Below are positions 1 through 8,715 of a stretch of 64,000 nt of DNA, piece by piece. Each line of letters begins with the position of its first letter. Position 1 is the first letter of the stretch. The notes beneath the pieces were generated by a model that was given only the letters and a program-made list of their open reading frames with translations, ran no database searches and was not told where the DNA came from. The position numbers and the translations under genes are program-made. Origin of the DNA: Shimia sp. (GTDB lineage Bacteria; Pseudomonadota; Alphaproteobacteria; Rhodobacterales; Rhodobacteraceae); contig NZ_JAKVCW010000005.1 in the NCBI RefSeq assembly GCF_022448905.1, positions 62,001 to 126,000 on the forward strand, given 5' to 3'.

Positions 1-2222
1 GGGTGGACGTCTCGGTAACACTCGACCGCCTGCTCACCATCACTGGCTGAGTGGTGCGTAACACCCAAGCGGTTGAGGAAAATCTCGATCAACTTCCGGT
101 TGGTCTTGTTGTCGTCCACAATCAATATGGTCTTGTCGGAAACAGGTTTGGTGAGTTCCGTGGCAACGCGTTTTTGAGCCGTACCATTGGCTGGCTGGTT
201 GTCATGTATTTCCAGATCCGTTTTCCGACGGGTGTTTGCTTTGTGTGGCGTGGTCAACGCTTCGAGAAGCTTTGCGGTTTGAACCGGCTTGATCACCTCG
301 CTATCTGTGAAGTCGTGTTCAGACCCGTTCTGATGGATGGCATCGTCCATCGGGCGCAGCGCAATCACGCGCGTGTGCGTATCCCCTTTGATGTGGTGAA
401 TCGCGCGGAATAGGTCCTCTCGGTCCATGTCGGGCAGTCCCATCTCCGTCAGGACGACATCATATGGCACGCCGTTGGTTGCCGCTTCGCGCAGGCTTTT
501 TAGCGCCTCGTTTGCGGATTCAAAGGTGGTCACCTGCCCGTGCCAGGAGGACATTACCTCGTTCATCACAAACAGCGCTGTCGGTTCGGATTGCAGCACC
601 ATCACCTTCATATCGTTGAGGCTGGCGCCATCGATGGGGAGAGACGGCAAAGGCGTATCTGGCTGCACAAGTGGCACGTTGAAGGTGAAGGTGGTGCCGG
701 TGCCGACAGTGGATTTTACCCAGATGCGACCGCCCATCAGCTCCACAAAGCCCTTGGCAATGGCGAGGCCGAGACCGGTGCCCTGGTGCTTGCGGCTGTA
801 GGAGCCATCGACCTGCGTGAATTGGTCAAAGACGGTGGCCAGTTTCTCTTCGGGAATGCCGCAGCCGGTGTCACAGACATCGACCTGCATGAAGGGTTTG
901 CCGTTCTCGTCTTTGAGGGTGGTATTGATCAGAACATACCCTTCCTCGGTGAACTTGAGGGCGTTGCCAACCAGGTTGATGATGACCTGCTTGAGCCGGG
1001 ACTCATCGCCCAGCAACGATTTGGGCAAGTCCGGTTCCACACGTGTGATGAGATCCACGCCAGCTTGACCAGCTTGGTACGACAGCATCTGGGCAGTGTT
1101 TTCCACCAGCTCCAGCGGGCGGTAGGGCTCGTCACGCAGGGTCATGTGACCGCTGTCGATTTTAGAGAAGTCCAGAATGTCGTTGATGATGTTGAGCAGG
1201 GTGGTGCCGGAGGTGTGAATGGAATCCACCAGACCCAGCTGGTTGGCGGTCAGGTCGGTGTCTGACAAAAGTTCCGTCATGCCCAACACGCCGTTCATCG
1301 GGGTGCGGATTTCGTGGCTCATACGGGCCAGGAATTGTGACTTGGCCCGTTCGGCGGTTTTGGCCTGTTCTGCGACCACCTGAAGCTCTGCGTTTTTGGC
1401 GTTCAGATCGTCGGAGGAAATCTCCAGTTTGGTTTGGGTGTCTTCCAGGGATTTCACCCAGGCACGCAGGTTGCCCAGCATCAGGTTGAAGCTGTCGGCG
1501 AGGCTTTCGACCTCATCGTTGGTGCGGATCACGATGGACTGGTTCAGGTTGCCCTTGGCGGCGCGTTCGGTGGCGCTGTTGAGGCGGGCCAGTGGCTCGG
1601 TCAGGCGGCGCGAGATCCAGATCGACAGCAGGATGCCGGTGAGGGTGAAGAAAACGCCAAACATCAGGTTGCGGCGCAGCACCAGGTTGACCTCGCGGTT
1701 GGCAGCAGTGCCGTCCAGATCGAAGCGGATGGTGCCGTAGTTCACATTGCCATAGATTGCGGGCACGGCCACCTGAATGCGGCCCTCTAGGTTGCGGATA
1801 TGGGTGGTTTCGGAGGCGACGGCCTCGGTGACCAGCGGATCTTCGACGCGGCCCAAAAACAGTGCGTTGCCTTCGGACGAGCCGTTCACCAGCAGGAAGC
1901 CTTCGGGGTCGATGAAGCGCAAGGCTAGGATGTCGGGCTGGCGCATCAGTTCCTGGTAGATGATGTCGAGCTCCGCCGGGCGGCCCTCAAACAGGTACGG
2001 CAGCGTGACCTCTTGAATGAGAATGCCGAGAGAGTCTGAGCGTTCTGAGAAGCGGGTGTGAACCAGTTCCAGCTGCGTGATGGTGTTGAGGTAAATCAGG
2101 GTAGATACAAAAGCCCCGATCATCAGACCAAAATACACGGTCATGCGCCGCCCAAGACCGTAGGTCAGGGACTTGCGCATTTTGGACATGCGGCTGTTGG
2201 TGTTGTCGTCAGCTGCGGCCAT
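1..2222 (-). CDS. Hybrid sensor histidine kinase with two receiver domains (3' end off the left edge)
   Basis: Inner-membrane sensor kinase; about 740 codons are visible and the frame stays open to base 1. From the ATG at 2222 I read a first membrane segment (about residues 29-49), a periplasmic domain, a second membrane segment (about 178-200), HAMP, a coiled-coil linker, a DHp domain with H-box FLARMSHEIRTPMNGV (His near residue 303), a HATPase domain with DTGCGIP and GTGLGLAI, and two receivers. The first receiver lacks the usual acidic pair and has TEMGLP where the phospho-Asp should be, so Glu replaces Asp. The second starts normally with IVDDNKTN but its phosphorylation site lies outside the window. 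The start is 2 nt after the stop of the upstream PhnD-like gene, so they are probably co-transcribed and work together as in TorT/TorS-type systems (inference). The ligand is unknown. Confidence 0.9.
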   Translation of the reverse strand, partial: MAAADDNTNSRMSKMRKSLTYGLGRRMTVYFGLMIGAFVSTLIYLNTITQLELVHTRFSERSDSLGILIQEVTLPYLFEGRPAELDIIYQELMRQPDILALRFIDPEGFLLVNGSSEGNALFLGRVEDPLVTEAVASETTHIRNLEGRIQVAVPAIYGNVNYGTIRFDLDGTAANREVNLVLRRNLMFGVFFTLTGILLSIWISRRLTEPLARLNSATERAAKGNLNQSIVIRTNDEVESLADSFNLMLGNLRAWVKSLEDTQTKLEISSDDLNAKNAELQVVAEQAKTAERAKSQFLARMSHEIRTPMNGVLGMTELLSDTDLTANQLGLVDSIHTSGTTLLNIINDILDFSKIDSGHMTLRDEPYRPLELVENTAQMLSYQAGQAGVDLITRVEPDLPKSLLGDESRLKQVIINLVGNALKFTEEGYVLINTTLKDENGKPFMQVDVCDTGCGIPEEKLATVFDQFTQVDGSYSRKHQGTGLGLAIAKGFVELMGGRIWVKSTVGTGTTFTFNVPLVQPDTPLPSLPIDGASLNDMKVMVLQSEPTALFVMNEVMSSWHGQVTTFESANEALKSLREAATNGVPYDVVLTEMGLPDMDREDLFRAIHHIKGDTHTRVIALRPMDDAIHQNGSEHDFTDSEVIKPVQTAKLLEALTTPHKANTRRKTDLEIHDNQPANGTAQKRVATELTKPVSDKTILIVDDNKTNRKLIEIFLNRLGVTHHSASDGEQAVECYRDVH

Positions 2223-2224
2223 GG

Positions 2225-3130
2225 TCAGTCAATTCCCGCGTCTTCGAGATCCTGTAGAATCTCCAATATAGGTGCAAAAGTGCGTTTTGATCCCGCAGCA
2301 AATTCATCAAATCCCGCACTGTTTTGAAAGCTTTTGAGAACCGCTCGACCGTCTTCGGCTTTGTTCATGGCTTTCAGCGTGAAGCGCAGTTCGTTCAATA
2401 GGTCCTCAGACAGCCCGGGGCGATGCATCAGCACGCTGCGTGGGAACCTATCGGAGATGGCCAGAATGCGAAATTCGTCTGGGCGTGCTTCCATAAGATC
2501 AAGGTAGTTTTTCTGGTTTGTGGCGCCGGCGTCGGCGCGGCCGGAAGCGACGGAGAACATGGTGTTCTTGTCGTTGTAGGTCAGGAAGTAGCCAACCTCG
2601 TCACTGGTATGCGGGGCGCCGGGGGCGCGAAGCTGTTTCAGGCGCAGCCCGGTGTTCAGCAGCATATGGGCCGGCAGGATAAAGCCGGACGAAGAATCGT
2701 AGTCTTCTAAAGCGATGCGACGACCAGCCAGGTCTTCCAATGAGATGACACCACTGTTCACATGGGTGAAGATCACCGAGTAATAACTGGCCTGCCCATC
2801 TTTCCAATGGCGCAGGAAAGGCACGCCGCCGGAGAGTTGGGCCACTTTGGCGACCACCAGAGGGCTGTCGATGAAGATGTCCACTTCTCTGCGGGAAATT
2901 GCCTCGGCCATGAGCTGGGTGCTGGGGTGCACCACAAGGCGGACTTCGGAGATGCCAATCTCTTTCAATTCGTCTTCGAGGTAGGTGAGAAGTGGCTGGA
3001 AAATCCGCATTTGACCGCGGATGCCTTCGTTGAGAGTGCCCAAATTGAGAGTCTCTGCTTGCGCCCAAGAGGTGGTCAGCCAGGTCAGGCTGAAGACAAA
3101 GCAGAGTATGTTCCTTCTAAACATGGGCAT
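2225..3130 (-). CDS. PhnD-like periplasmic substrate-binding protein, probable sensor partner of the kinase
   Basis: 301 aa with a clear signal peptide (hydrophobic stretch after MFRRN, cleavage after WAQA). The sequence resembles the phosphate/phosphonate-binding PhnD family (type-2 periplasmic binding fold): it has the conserved region around VASGRADAGATNQ and an N-terminal LNLGTLNE strand. No transporter permease or ATPase is adjacent; instead the hybrid histidine kinase follows after 2 nt. This suggests a sensory binding protein that presents a ligand to the periplasmic domain of the kinase rather than a nutrient uptake component (inference). Two in-frame ATGs lie 6 nt apart; an AGGAGG lies about 16 nt upstream of the first and 22 nt upstream of the second, so the start is not fixed. 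Ligand unknown; phosphonate specificity should not be assumed. Confidence 0.85.
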   Translation of the reverse strand: MPMFRRNILCFVFSLTWLTTSWAQAETLNLGTLNEGIRGQMRIFQPLLTYLEDELKEIGISEVRLVVHPSTQLMAEAISRREVDIFIDSPLVVAKVAQLSGGVPFLRHWKDGQASYYSVIFTHVNSGVISLEDLAGRRIALEDYDSSSGFILPAHMLLNTGLRLKQLRAPGAPHTSDEVGYFLTYNDKNTMFSVASGRADAGATNQKNYLDLMEARPDEFRILAISDRFPRSVLMHRPGLSEDLLNELRFTLKAMNKAEDGRAVLKSFQNSAGFDEFAAGSKRTFAPILEILQDLEDAGID

Positions 3131-3248
3131 CCGGGGTGATTTACGACCTCCTAATGGCGGTATTAGGAAAGTCTAAACCATCGCTTAATGAATGCCGCGA
3201 TCGGGCGAATATCTGCAAATATGCGGTAAATTGCCCACGAATTTTTGT

Positions 3249-3284
3249 AAAAAAGCTTTCCGGCGCTGCCCAGAGCGCCGGAGA
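3249..3284 (-). terminator. Probable rho-independent terminator (minus strand)
   Basis: A perfect 8-bp GC-rich stem (CCGGCGCT / AGCGCCGG, 6-nt loop) is extended by A-T and G-T pairs and, read on the minus strand, is followed by six T residues. It lies about 120 nt downstream of aglK and would end the agl operon transcript before the divergent sensor genes. Confidence 0.6.
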
Positions 3285-3369
3285 AAACTCACATGATTCG
3301 ACTTCGCAGTGCACCATGAACAAAGATTGCCGCGAAAAGTCTTTTCACGCCAGATATTTGCCAGAGTAA

Positions 3370-3399
3370 CACCAATTTCCCGCATTTCGGGAAATGGTG
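3370..3399 (-). terminator. Stem-loop directly after aglK stop
   Basis: ATTTCCCG / CGGGAAAT forms a perfect 8-bp stem with a 5-nt loop, extended by CACC/GGTG across one bulged base. It begins 3 nt downstream of the aglK stop. There is no T-run after it, so it may be an mRNA-stabilising hairpin working with the terminator further downstream. Confidence 0.5.
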
Positions 3400-3401
3400 C
3401 A

Positions 3402-4523
3402 TTAGTGTGCGTTCTTTTCGATGTGCTTGATTGGTCGATCGCGGTAGAGCAGCGACTGCGTGTCGGCGAACACATGCACTTTGGCGGGATCGGCTGTCAG
3501 CGAGACCTGTTTACCTTTCAGGTCGCGGTGGATGCCTTGCAGTTTGCCAATCACCGGCTCTGCATCGCCTTGCGGCTCAAAGTAGAGCAGGGTCACTTCG
3601 CCTAGGGCTTCGGTGATGTTCACGGTGCCGGTGTAGATTGCATCGCCTTCGGTGGTGACTAGGTCTTCGGGACGCACACCAATGTTGACCTGCCGCCCCA
3701 TGTCCTCCGGCAAGGAAGGCACGGAGGAGGTGGCCGTGCCCCCAGCATCCAGCGCGATTGTGGTGGTCGCGCCGGTGCCAGTAATCTTGCCGGGGAGGAG
3801 GTTCATGGCGGGAGAGCCAATGAATTGAGCAACAAATTCGTTTTCAGGCCGCTCATAGAGCTCCAGTGGCGTGCCAACCTGGGCAATACCGCCGCTGGCC
3901 AGCACCACGATGCGTGTCGCGAGCGTCATGGCTTCGACCTGATCGTGGGTCACATAGACCATGGTGCTGTCGGGCATGGATTCTTTGAGTTGGGCAATCT
4001 CGATGCGAGTGGCCACACGCAGGGCGGCGTCGAGGTTGGAAAGCGGTTCGTCAAACAGGTAGACTTTGGGATCACGCACAATGGAGCGGCCGATGGCCAC
4101 CCGCTGACGCTGACCACCGGAGAGCTCCTTGGGAAGGCGGTCGAGCAGGTTGTGCAGCTGGAGTGTTTTAGCGGCTTTCTCCACGCGCTCGTTGATCTCT
4201 GCGGTGCTCATTTTGGCAATTTTCAGCGCAAAGGACATGTTTTCGCGCACGGTGAGGTGCGGATAAAGCGCGTAAGATTGGAACACCATCGCAATGCCGC
4301 GCTCGCTGGGCGGCACATCGTTGACCAAAGTGCCGTCAATTTCCAGCGTGCCGGAGGTGATGTGCTCTAGCCCGGCGATCATGCGCAGCAGGGTGGATTT
4401 GCCACAGCCGGAGGGGCCGACAAATACCACCAATTCGCCCTTTTCGATCTCCAGATCGATATTGGCGAGGACGTTCACCGGACCGTAGGACTTTGCAACG
4501 TCTTTGAGAATGAGATCAGCCAT
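3402..4523 (-). CDS. aglK: Alpha-glucoside ABC transporter ATP-binding subunit (AglK/MsmK/UgpC type)
   Basis: 373-aa cytoplasmic ATPase that powers the AglF-AglG permease. It has Walker A GPSGCGKST, Q-loop VFQSYALYPH, signature LSGGQRQR, Walker B VYLFDEPLSNLD and H-loop YVTHDQ, followed by the C-terminal TOBE/OB regulatory region typical of the MalK/UgpC family. I chose the ATG at 4523 because GGAG lies 9 nt upstream; a start 21 nt earlier is possible but poorly supported. It overlaps the end of the aglA gene by 8 nt, so the two are translationally coupled. The order aglE-F-G-A-K matches the known Sinorhizobium alpha-glucoside operon. Confidence 0.93.
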   Translation of the reverse strand: MADLILKDVAKSYGPVNVLANIDLEIEKGELVVFVGPSGCGKSTLLRMIAGLEHITSGTLEIDGTLVNDVPPSERGIAMVFQSYALYPHLTVRENMSFALKIAKMSTAEINERVEKAAKTLQLHNLLDRLPKELSGGQRQRVAIGRSIVRDPKVYLFDEPLSNLDAALRVATRIEIAQLKESMPDSTMVYVTHDQVEAMTLATRIVVLASGGIAQVGTPLELYERPENEFVAQFIGSPAMNLLPGKITGTGATTTIALDAGGTATSSVPSLPEDMGRQVNIGVRPEDLVTTEGDAIYTGTVNITEALGEVTLLYFEPQGDAEPVIGKLQGIHRDLKGKQVSLTADPAKVHVFADTQSLLYRDRPIKHIEKNAH

Positions 4524-6183
4524 TTCCTTTGTCTCCTCCGGCAAAGGCGGCTTGCCACGCGGGCAAGGTCACCTTTGCGCCATCTTGGCTCAGGGTGAAA
4601 GGCGCATTGGTGTCGATGGTCCAGTCGCCGGTGGGCAGGTCGAAGGTTTGTTCTTCGTCCGAAAGGTTGAAGGCGCAGAGTACGGCTTTGCCGTCATGTT
4701 CGCGCACAAAGCGGATGTGGGTCTCGTCCGCATGCAGCAGCTCGTAGATGCCTTTCAGTAGCGGCATTTGTTTTTTGCGGAAGGCAATCAGGTCGCGGTA
4801 GAAGGTCAGCATGGAGCCGGGGGTGCCGTCTTGCGCCTCAACCGATTTGGAGAGGTGTTCGGCGCTGACCGGCAGCCATGGTTTGCCTTCCGAGAAACCG
4901 CCGTTTTGGTTGTCCGATTTCCACACCATTGGGGTGCGACACCCGTCGCGGCCCTTGAACTTGGGCCAGAAGCGGATGCCGTAGGGGTCTTGCAGGTCCT
5001 CAAAGGCCACATCGGCCTCGTGCAGGCCAAGCTCTTCCCCCTGATAGATGCAGACGGAACCGCGCAAGGACATCAACAAAGCGGCATAGGTGCGCTGGGC
5101 GGCGTCAGACAGATTCCAGCGGGAGCCGTGGCGTTCCACGTCGTGGTTGGAGTAGGCCCAGCAGCCCCAGCTGTCGCTGCCAAAGCTCTCGGCGGTCTGC
5201 ATGATCTCCGCCACACGGGTGCCGGTTGGGTGGGCCTGACAGAGCAGGGCAAAGTCATAGGCCATGTGCAGCTTGTCGCCACCGCCGGTGTAGATCGCCT
5301 GAATTTCGCTGCCGCGCTGGCTGTCGCCCACTTCGCCCACAGTGGTGATGGCGTCATATTCGTTCAGCAGTCGGCGCAAGTCTTGCAGGAAGCCGAGGTT
5401 TTCCGGCTGGTTCTTGTCGTAAAGATGTTCCTGATGGTTGTAGGGGTTCACGGCAGGCGCGATGTTGTCGTTGCGCTCTTCAACCGACAGGGCCGGGTTG
5501 TCGCGCAACTGTGCGTCACAGTAGTAGAAGTTCACCGTGTCCAGACGGAAGCCGTCGACGCCACGGTCCAGCCAGAAGCGGGCCACATCGAGCAGTTCCT
5601 GACGGACTTCGGCATTGTGGAAGTTCAAGTCCGGCTGTTCCGCGAGGAAGTTGTGCAGGTAATATTGCTGGCGGGAGGTGTCCCACTGCCAGGCCGGGCC
5701 ACCAAAGATGGAGAGCCAGTTGTTTGGGGGCGTGCCGTCCAGCTTGGGGTCGGCCCAGACAAACCAATCCGCTTTGGCGTTGGTGCGGTTCGCGCGGCTC
5801 TCAATGAACCACGGGTGTTGGTCCGAGGTGTGGGACAGAACCAGGTCGATGATGATTTTGATGCCAAGCTCGTGAGCCTTGGCGATCAATCGATCAAAAT
5901 CCGCCAGCGTGCCAAACATTGGGTCGACATCGCGGTAATCGGACACGTCATAGCCGAAATCCAACATCGGGGATGTGAAGAAGGGCGAGAGCCAGATGGC
6001 GTCCACGCCAAGCGAGGCCACGTGCGGCAGGCGCTGGATGATGCCGGCGAGGTCGCCAATGCCGTCTCCATTGCTGTCTTGGTAGGAGCGCGGGTAGATC
6101 TGATAGATCACCGCACCACGCCACCAATCGGGGTCTGTGATGAGTGCGGAATCCTGGGTCATGGTCGGGTCCTGATAAGTCAT
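4516..6183 (-). CDS. aglA: Alpha-glucosidase, GH13 family (AglA)
   Basis: 555-aa cytoplasmic glycoside hydrolase that cleaves imported alpha-glucosides (maltose, sucrose, trehalose-like substrates; family knowledge). The GH13 regions are visible: IYQIYPRSYQDSNGDG near the N terminus, IIDLVLSHTSDQHPWF (region I), DGFRLDTVNFY with the nucleophile Asp near residue 215, TTVGEVGD with the acid/base Glu near residue 284, and WAYSNHDVERHGSR (region IV). No signal peptide, consistent with uptake by AglEFGK before hydrolysis. A second ATG 21 nt downstream (6162) has a better-spaced AGGA and may be the true start. The 3' end overlaps aglK. Confidence 0.93.
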   Translation of the reverse strand: MTYQDPTMTQDSALITDPDWWRGAVIYQIYPRSYQDSNGDGIGDLAGIIQRLPHVASLGVDAIWLSPFFTSPMLDFGYDVSDYRDVDPMFGTLADFDRLIAKAHELGIKIIIDLVLSHTSDQHPWFIESRANRTNAKADWFVWADPKLDGTPPNNWLSIFGGPAWQWDTSRQQYYLHNFLAEQPDLNFHNAEVRQELLDVARFWLDRGVDGFRLDTVNFYYCDAQLRDNPALSVEERNDNIAPAVNPYNHQEHLYDKNQPENLGFLQDLRRLLNEYDAITTVGEVGDSQRGSEIQAIYTGGGDKLHMAYDFALLCQAHPTGTRVAEIMQTAESFGSDSWGCWAYSNHDVERHGSRWNLSDAAQRTYAALLMSLRGSVCIYQGEELGLHEADVAFEDLQDPYGIRFWPKFKGRDGCRTPMVWKSDNQNGGFSEGKPWLPVSAEHLSKSVEAQDGTPGSMLTFYRDLIAFRKKQMPLLKGIYELLHADETHIRFVREHDGKAVLCAFNLSDEEQTFDLPTGDWTIDTNAPFTLSQDGAKVTLPAWQAAFAGGDKGNG

Positions 6184-6232
6184 GGGTGTGTCCGGTATTC
6201 AGGCCCATTTGGGCCAAGTTAGTATCTGTTTG

Positions 6233-7396
6233 TTACTTGACGGAGCCAGCCAGAAGGCCGCGCACCAGGTAGCGTTGCATCGCAAAGAACACGAGCAGCG
6301 GCACCGAGATGGAAACGAAGGCGGCTGTCGCAAGGATTTCCCAATTGCCGCCGCGGGTGCCGAGCAGTTCGACAATCTGGTTGGTCATCACCGTGGTGTT
6401 GCCTGTGCTGTCGATCAGGAACACTTTGGCGACCAGCAGGTCGTTCCAGGTCCACAAGAACTGGAAGATGGCAAAGGAGGCCAGCGCTGGGAAGGACAGC
6501 GGCAGGATGATCTTTGTGAAGATCTGGAAGTCGGTGGCGCCGTCGACCTTGGCGTTTTCGATGATGTCGCGGGGCAGGCCGGACATGTAGTTGCGCAGCA
6601 GGTAGATCGCGAGCGGCAGGCCAAAGCCTGTGTGGGCCAGCCAGACGCCGAGGTAGCCTTTGCCGATGCCAATGTTGAGGTGCAATTTCAACAGTGGGAT
6701 TAGCGCCAATTGAAGCGGCACAACGAGCAGTCCTACCACGGCCGCAATCAGCAAGGCACGGCCCGGGAATTCCATCCATGCCAGCGCGTAGGCGGCGAAG
6801 GCGGCAATCACAATTGGGATGATTGTGGCCGGAATAGTGACTGTCAGCGTGTTGAGAAACGCTTTGGTCATGCTGTCGTTGCTGTTGCCGGACAGGAGCA
6901 CCTGATCATAGTTGGCGAGTGTGAACTCAGGCGGCAAGGTGGCGGTGATGAAAACGCGCTGACCGCGCTTTTTCAGCTCTTTGGTAGAAGTGAATCGGTA
7001 GTTGCCTTCCGCGTCCATGGTGAAGGTCTTGGTATCTTTGGTGAAGCTGGCCACCTCGCCCACGGCGTAGGCGTCCACAGCTTTGGACGAAACCCCAAAG
7101 CGAGTGATTTCTGTGCCAGTCTCGGGGCCATCTTCTGCCTCTTCCAGCAGATTGCCTTTAACCACCCAAAGCTCGCCCTCTTGCGTGGCAGCCTCAGCAC
7201 CGCCGGTGCGCAGCTGCACCACCTGTTCAGAAGGGAACAAGGCTTTCCACCAGCCGGAGGCGGCAATTTGATCCGCGGTGCGGAAAGACGACACCAGTAG
7301 GCCTACGGTGGGGAACAGCCAGAGCAGTACAAGAACAACAACAGAGAGGTTCACTGCCCAGGAAAGACCGGATTTGCGTCCTGCGATATTATCCAT
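6233..7396 (-). CDS. aglG: Alpha-glucoside ABC transporter permease AglG (MalG type)
   Basis: 387-aa inner-membrane permease with the MalG-type layout: N-terminal membrane segment, long periplasmic insertion (about residues 45-155, charged and hydrophilic), then five hydrophobic segments and the EAA loop (near SGLPRDIIENAKVDGATDFQ) that docks on AglK. The large periplasmic insertion is larger than in ordinary sugar permeases and is typical of the AglG subfamily. The ATG at 7396 follows aglF by 11 nt with a GAGAG ribosome-binding site; upstream in-frame codons belong to the aglF overlap and do not encode family sequence. Confidence 0.9.
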   Translation of the reverse strand: MDNIAGRKSGLSWAVNLSVVVLVLLWLFPTVGLLVSSFRTADQIAASGWWKALFPSEQVVQLRTGGAEAATQEGELWVVKGNLLEEAEDGPETGTEITRFGVSSKAVDAYAVGEVASFTKDTKTFTMDAEGNYRFTSTKELKKRGQRVFITATLPPEFTLANYDQVLLSGNSNDSMTKAFLNTLTVTIPATIIPIVIAAFAAYALAWMEFPGRALLIAAVVGLLVVPLQLALIPLLKLHLNIGIGKGYLGVWLAHTGFGLPLAIYLLRNYMSGLPRDIIENAKVDGATDFQIFTKIILPLSFPALASFAIFQFLWTWNDLLVAKVFLIDSTGNTTVMTNQIVELLGTRGGNWEILATAAFVSISVPLLVFFAMQRYLVRGLLAGSVK

Positions 7397-7407
7397 GATC
7401 TCTCTCC

Positions 7408-8634
7408 TCAGCGCATTTCTTTGCGGGCCTGCACCACGTTCCAGATCAGGATCGGGGAGACGAGCAGCATGATGATGATGGCGCTGGCGGAGCCTACGCC
7501 CCAGTCGTTTGCGCGGAACAATTTGTCGTACATGTAGTTGGCCAGCACCTGGGTTTCCCACTGGCCGTTGGTCATCGCGAAGACGATGTCAAAGACCTTG
7601 AGCACGACCAGCGTGATGGTGGTCCAAACCACCACAATGGTGGGCATGATCTGTGGGACCTTGATCTTGAAGAAGATCTGGAACGGGTTGGCACCATCGA
7701 CAATCGCGGCCTCGACGGTTTCCTCTGGGATGCCACGCAGGGCGGCGGAGAGGATCACCATGGCAAAGCCGGTTTGGATCCAGATCAGCACGACCATCAG
7801 GAAGAAGTTGTTGTAGAACGGAAGCGTCAGCCAAGTCTGGGGCTGGCCGTATGGGAAGTCCATGCCGATGATGTCGAGGATGTTGCGCAGCGCGATCACG
7901 GCAATATAGAGACTAACAAGGCCAGAAAAGGCGCGCAGGGCCTTCAGGACGATGTTGTCCTTGCCGTCTAAAATTGGGCGGAGCAGCAGCCAGCCGACAT
8001 AGGCCACGATGGCGGCAAAGGCTGCGAGGATCAGGACAGGGACGACCTTCAGGAACAGGATGGACCCAAAGCCACCGTCAAATTGCATCCATACAGCGTT
8101 CAAGATGCCGATCTGCTCGTTGCCAGCCGGGCGGGCGTCATAGACCAATTTGAAGATCACCGAGGCGCCCACAAAAGAAATCGCCATGGGCATGAAGATC
8201 AGAGACTTGGCAAAGGCGCCCCATTTGATGCGGTCGGTGAGCTGGGCCGCCAAAAGGCCAAAAGCGGTGGAAGCGGCGGGGACAACAATCAGCCAGAGCA
8301 TGTTGTTGCGCATGGCTTCCCAGAACTTGGGTTCGGCAAACATCTGTTGGTAGTTGGCGAGGCCGACAAAAGCGTCGTCTTGCGTGCGGTCTGTCAGGGA
8401 CAGGCGCAGGGTCTCAAACACCGGGTAGCCGAGATAAAGGCCGAGGGCCACAATCGCGGGGCCAAGGAAGAGCCAAGGACGGACCATGTTGGCACGGTTG
8501 ATGTTGCGCCCTGCGTTGGGGCCGCGTGCCGGAAACAGTACTTTGTCCAGAAATAGGTTGGAGAGGTAGAAATACCCGAGGCATCCCCCAACTCCGACAA
8601 TGATGGTCACAAGACCCAGCACTGCTGGTGACAT
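7408..8634 (-). CDS. aglF: Alpha-glucoside ABC transporter permease AglF (MalF type)
   Basis: 408-aa permease with about eight hydrophobic segments. An N-terminal hairpin (residues 1-30) precedes the core that starts at about MVRPWLFLGPAIVALG. The EAA loop GIPEETVEAAIVDGANPFQIF sits in the second half and contacts AglK. It forms a heterodimer with AglG and receives sugar from AglE. It is separated from the preceding binding-protein gene by an 81-nt gap that contains a strong hairpin, which probably lowers permease expression relative to AglE. Confidence 0.9.
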   Translation of the reverse strand: MSPAVLGLVTIIVGVGGCLGYFYLSNLFLDKVLFPARGPNAGRNINRANMVRPWLFLGPAIVALGLYLGYPVFETLRLSLTDRTQDDAFVGLANYQQMFAEPKFWEAMRNNMLWLIVVPAASTAFGLLAAQLTDRIKWGAFAKSLIFMPMAISFVGASVIFKLVYDARPAGNEQIGILNAVWMQFDGGFGSILFLKVVPVLILAAFAAIVAYVGWLLLRPILDGKDNIVLKALRAFSGLVSLYIAVIALRNILDIIGMDFPYGQPQTWLTLPFYNNFFLMVVLIWIQTGFAMVILSAALRGIPEETVEAAIVDGANPFQIFFKIKVPQIMPTIVVVWTTITLVVLKVFDIVFAMTNGQWETQVLANYMYDKLFRANDWGVGSASAIIIMLLVSPILIWNVVQARKEMR

Positions 8635-8664
8635 GACGCGCTCCCCCCCCGAGGTTTTAGTGGG

Positions 8665-8690
8665 CTCCCCCGCGCAGTGCGCGCGAGGGG
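8665..8690 (-). terminator. Intercistronic GC-rich stem-loop between aglE and aglF
   Basis: CTCCCCCGCGC pairs with GCGCGAGGGGG across a 5-nt loop with one bulged A. There is no T-run. In binding-protein-dependent transporter operons such hairpins stabilise the upstream binding-protein mRNA and attenuate the permease genes; that role is inferred here from position. Confidence 0.55.
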
Positions 8691-8715
8691 GCAGTTTGTT
8701 GTCGTGTGTGAAGAA

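Noticed and set aside
4768-6222. Long plus-strand open frame opposite the alpha-glucosidase gene
   Set aside because: It is the antisense shadow of a well-supported GH13 enzyme; the sequence has no recognisable domain and no ribosome-binding site.
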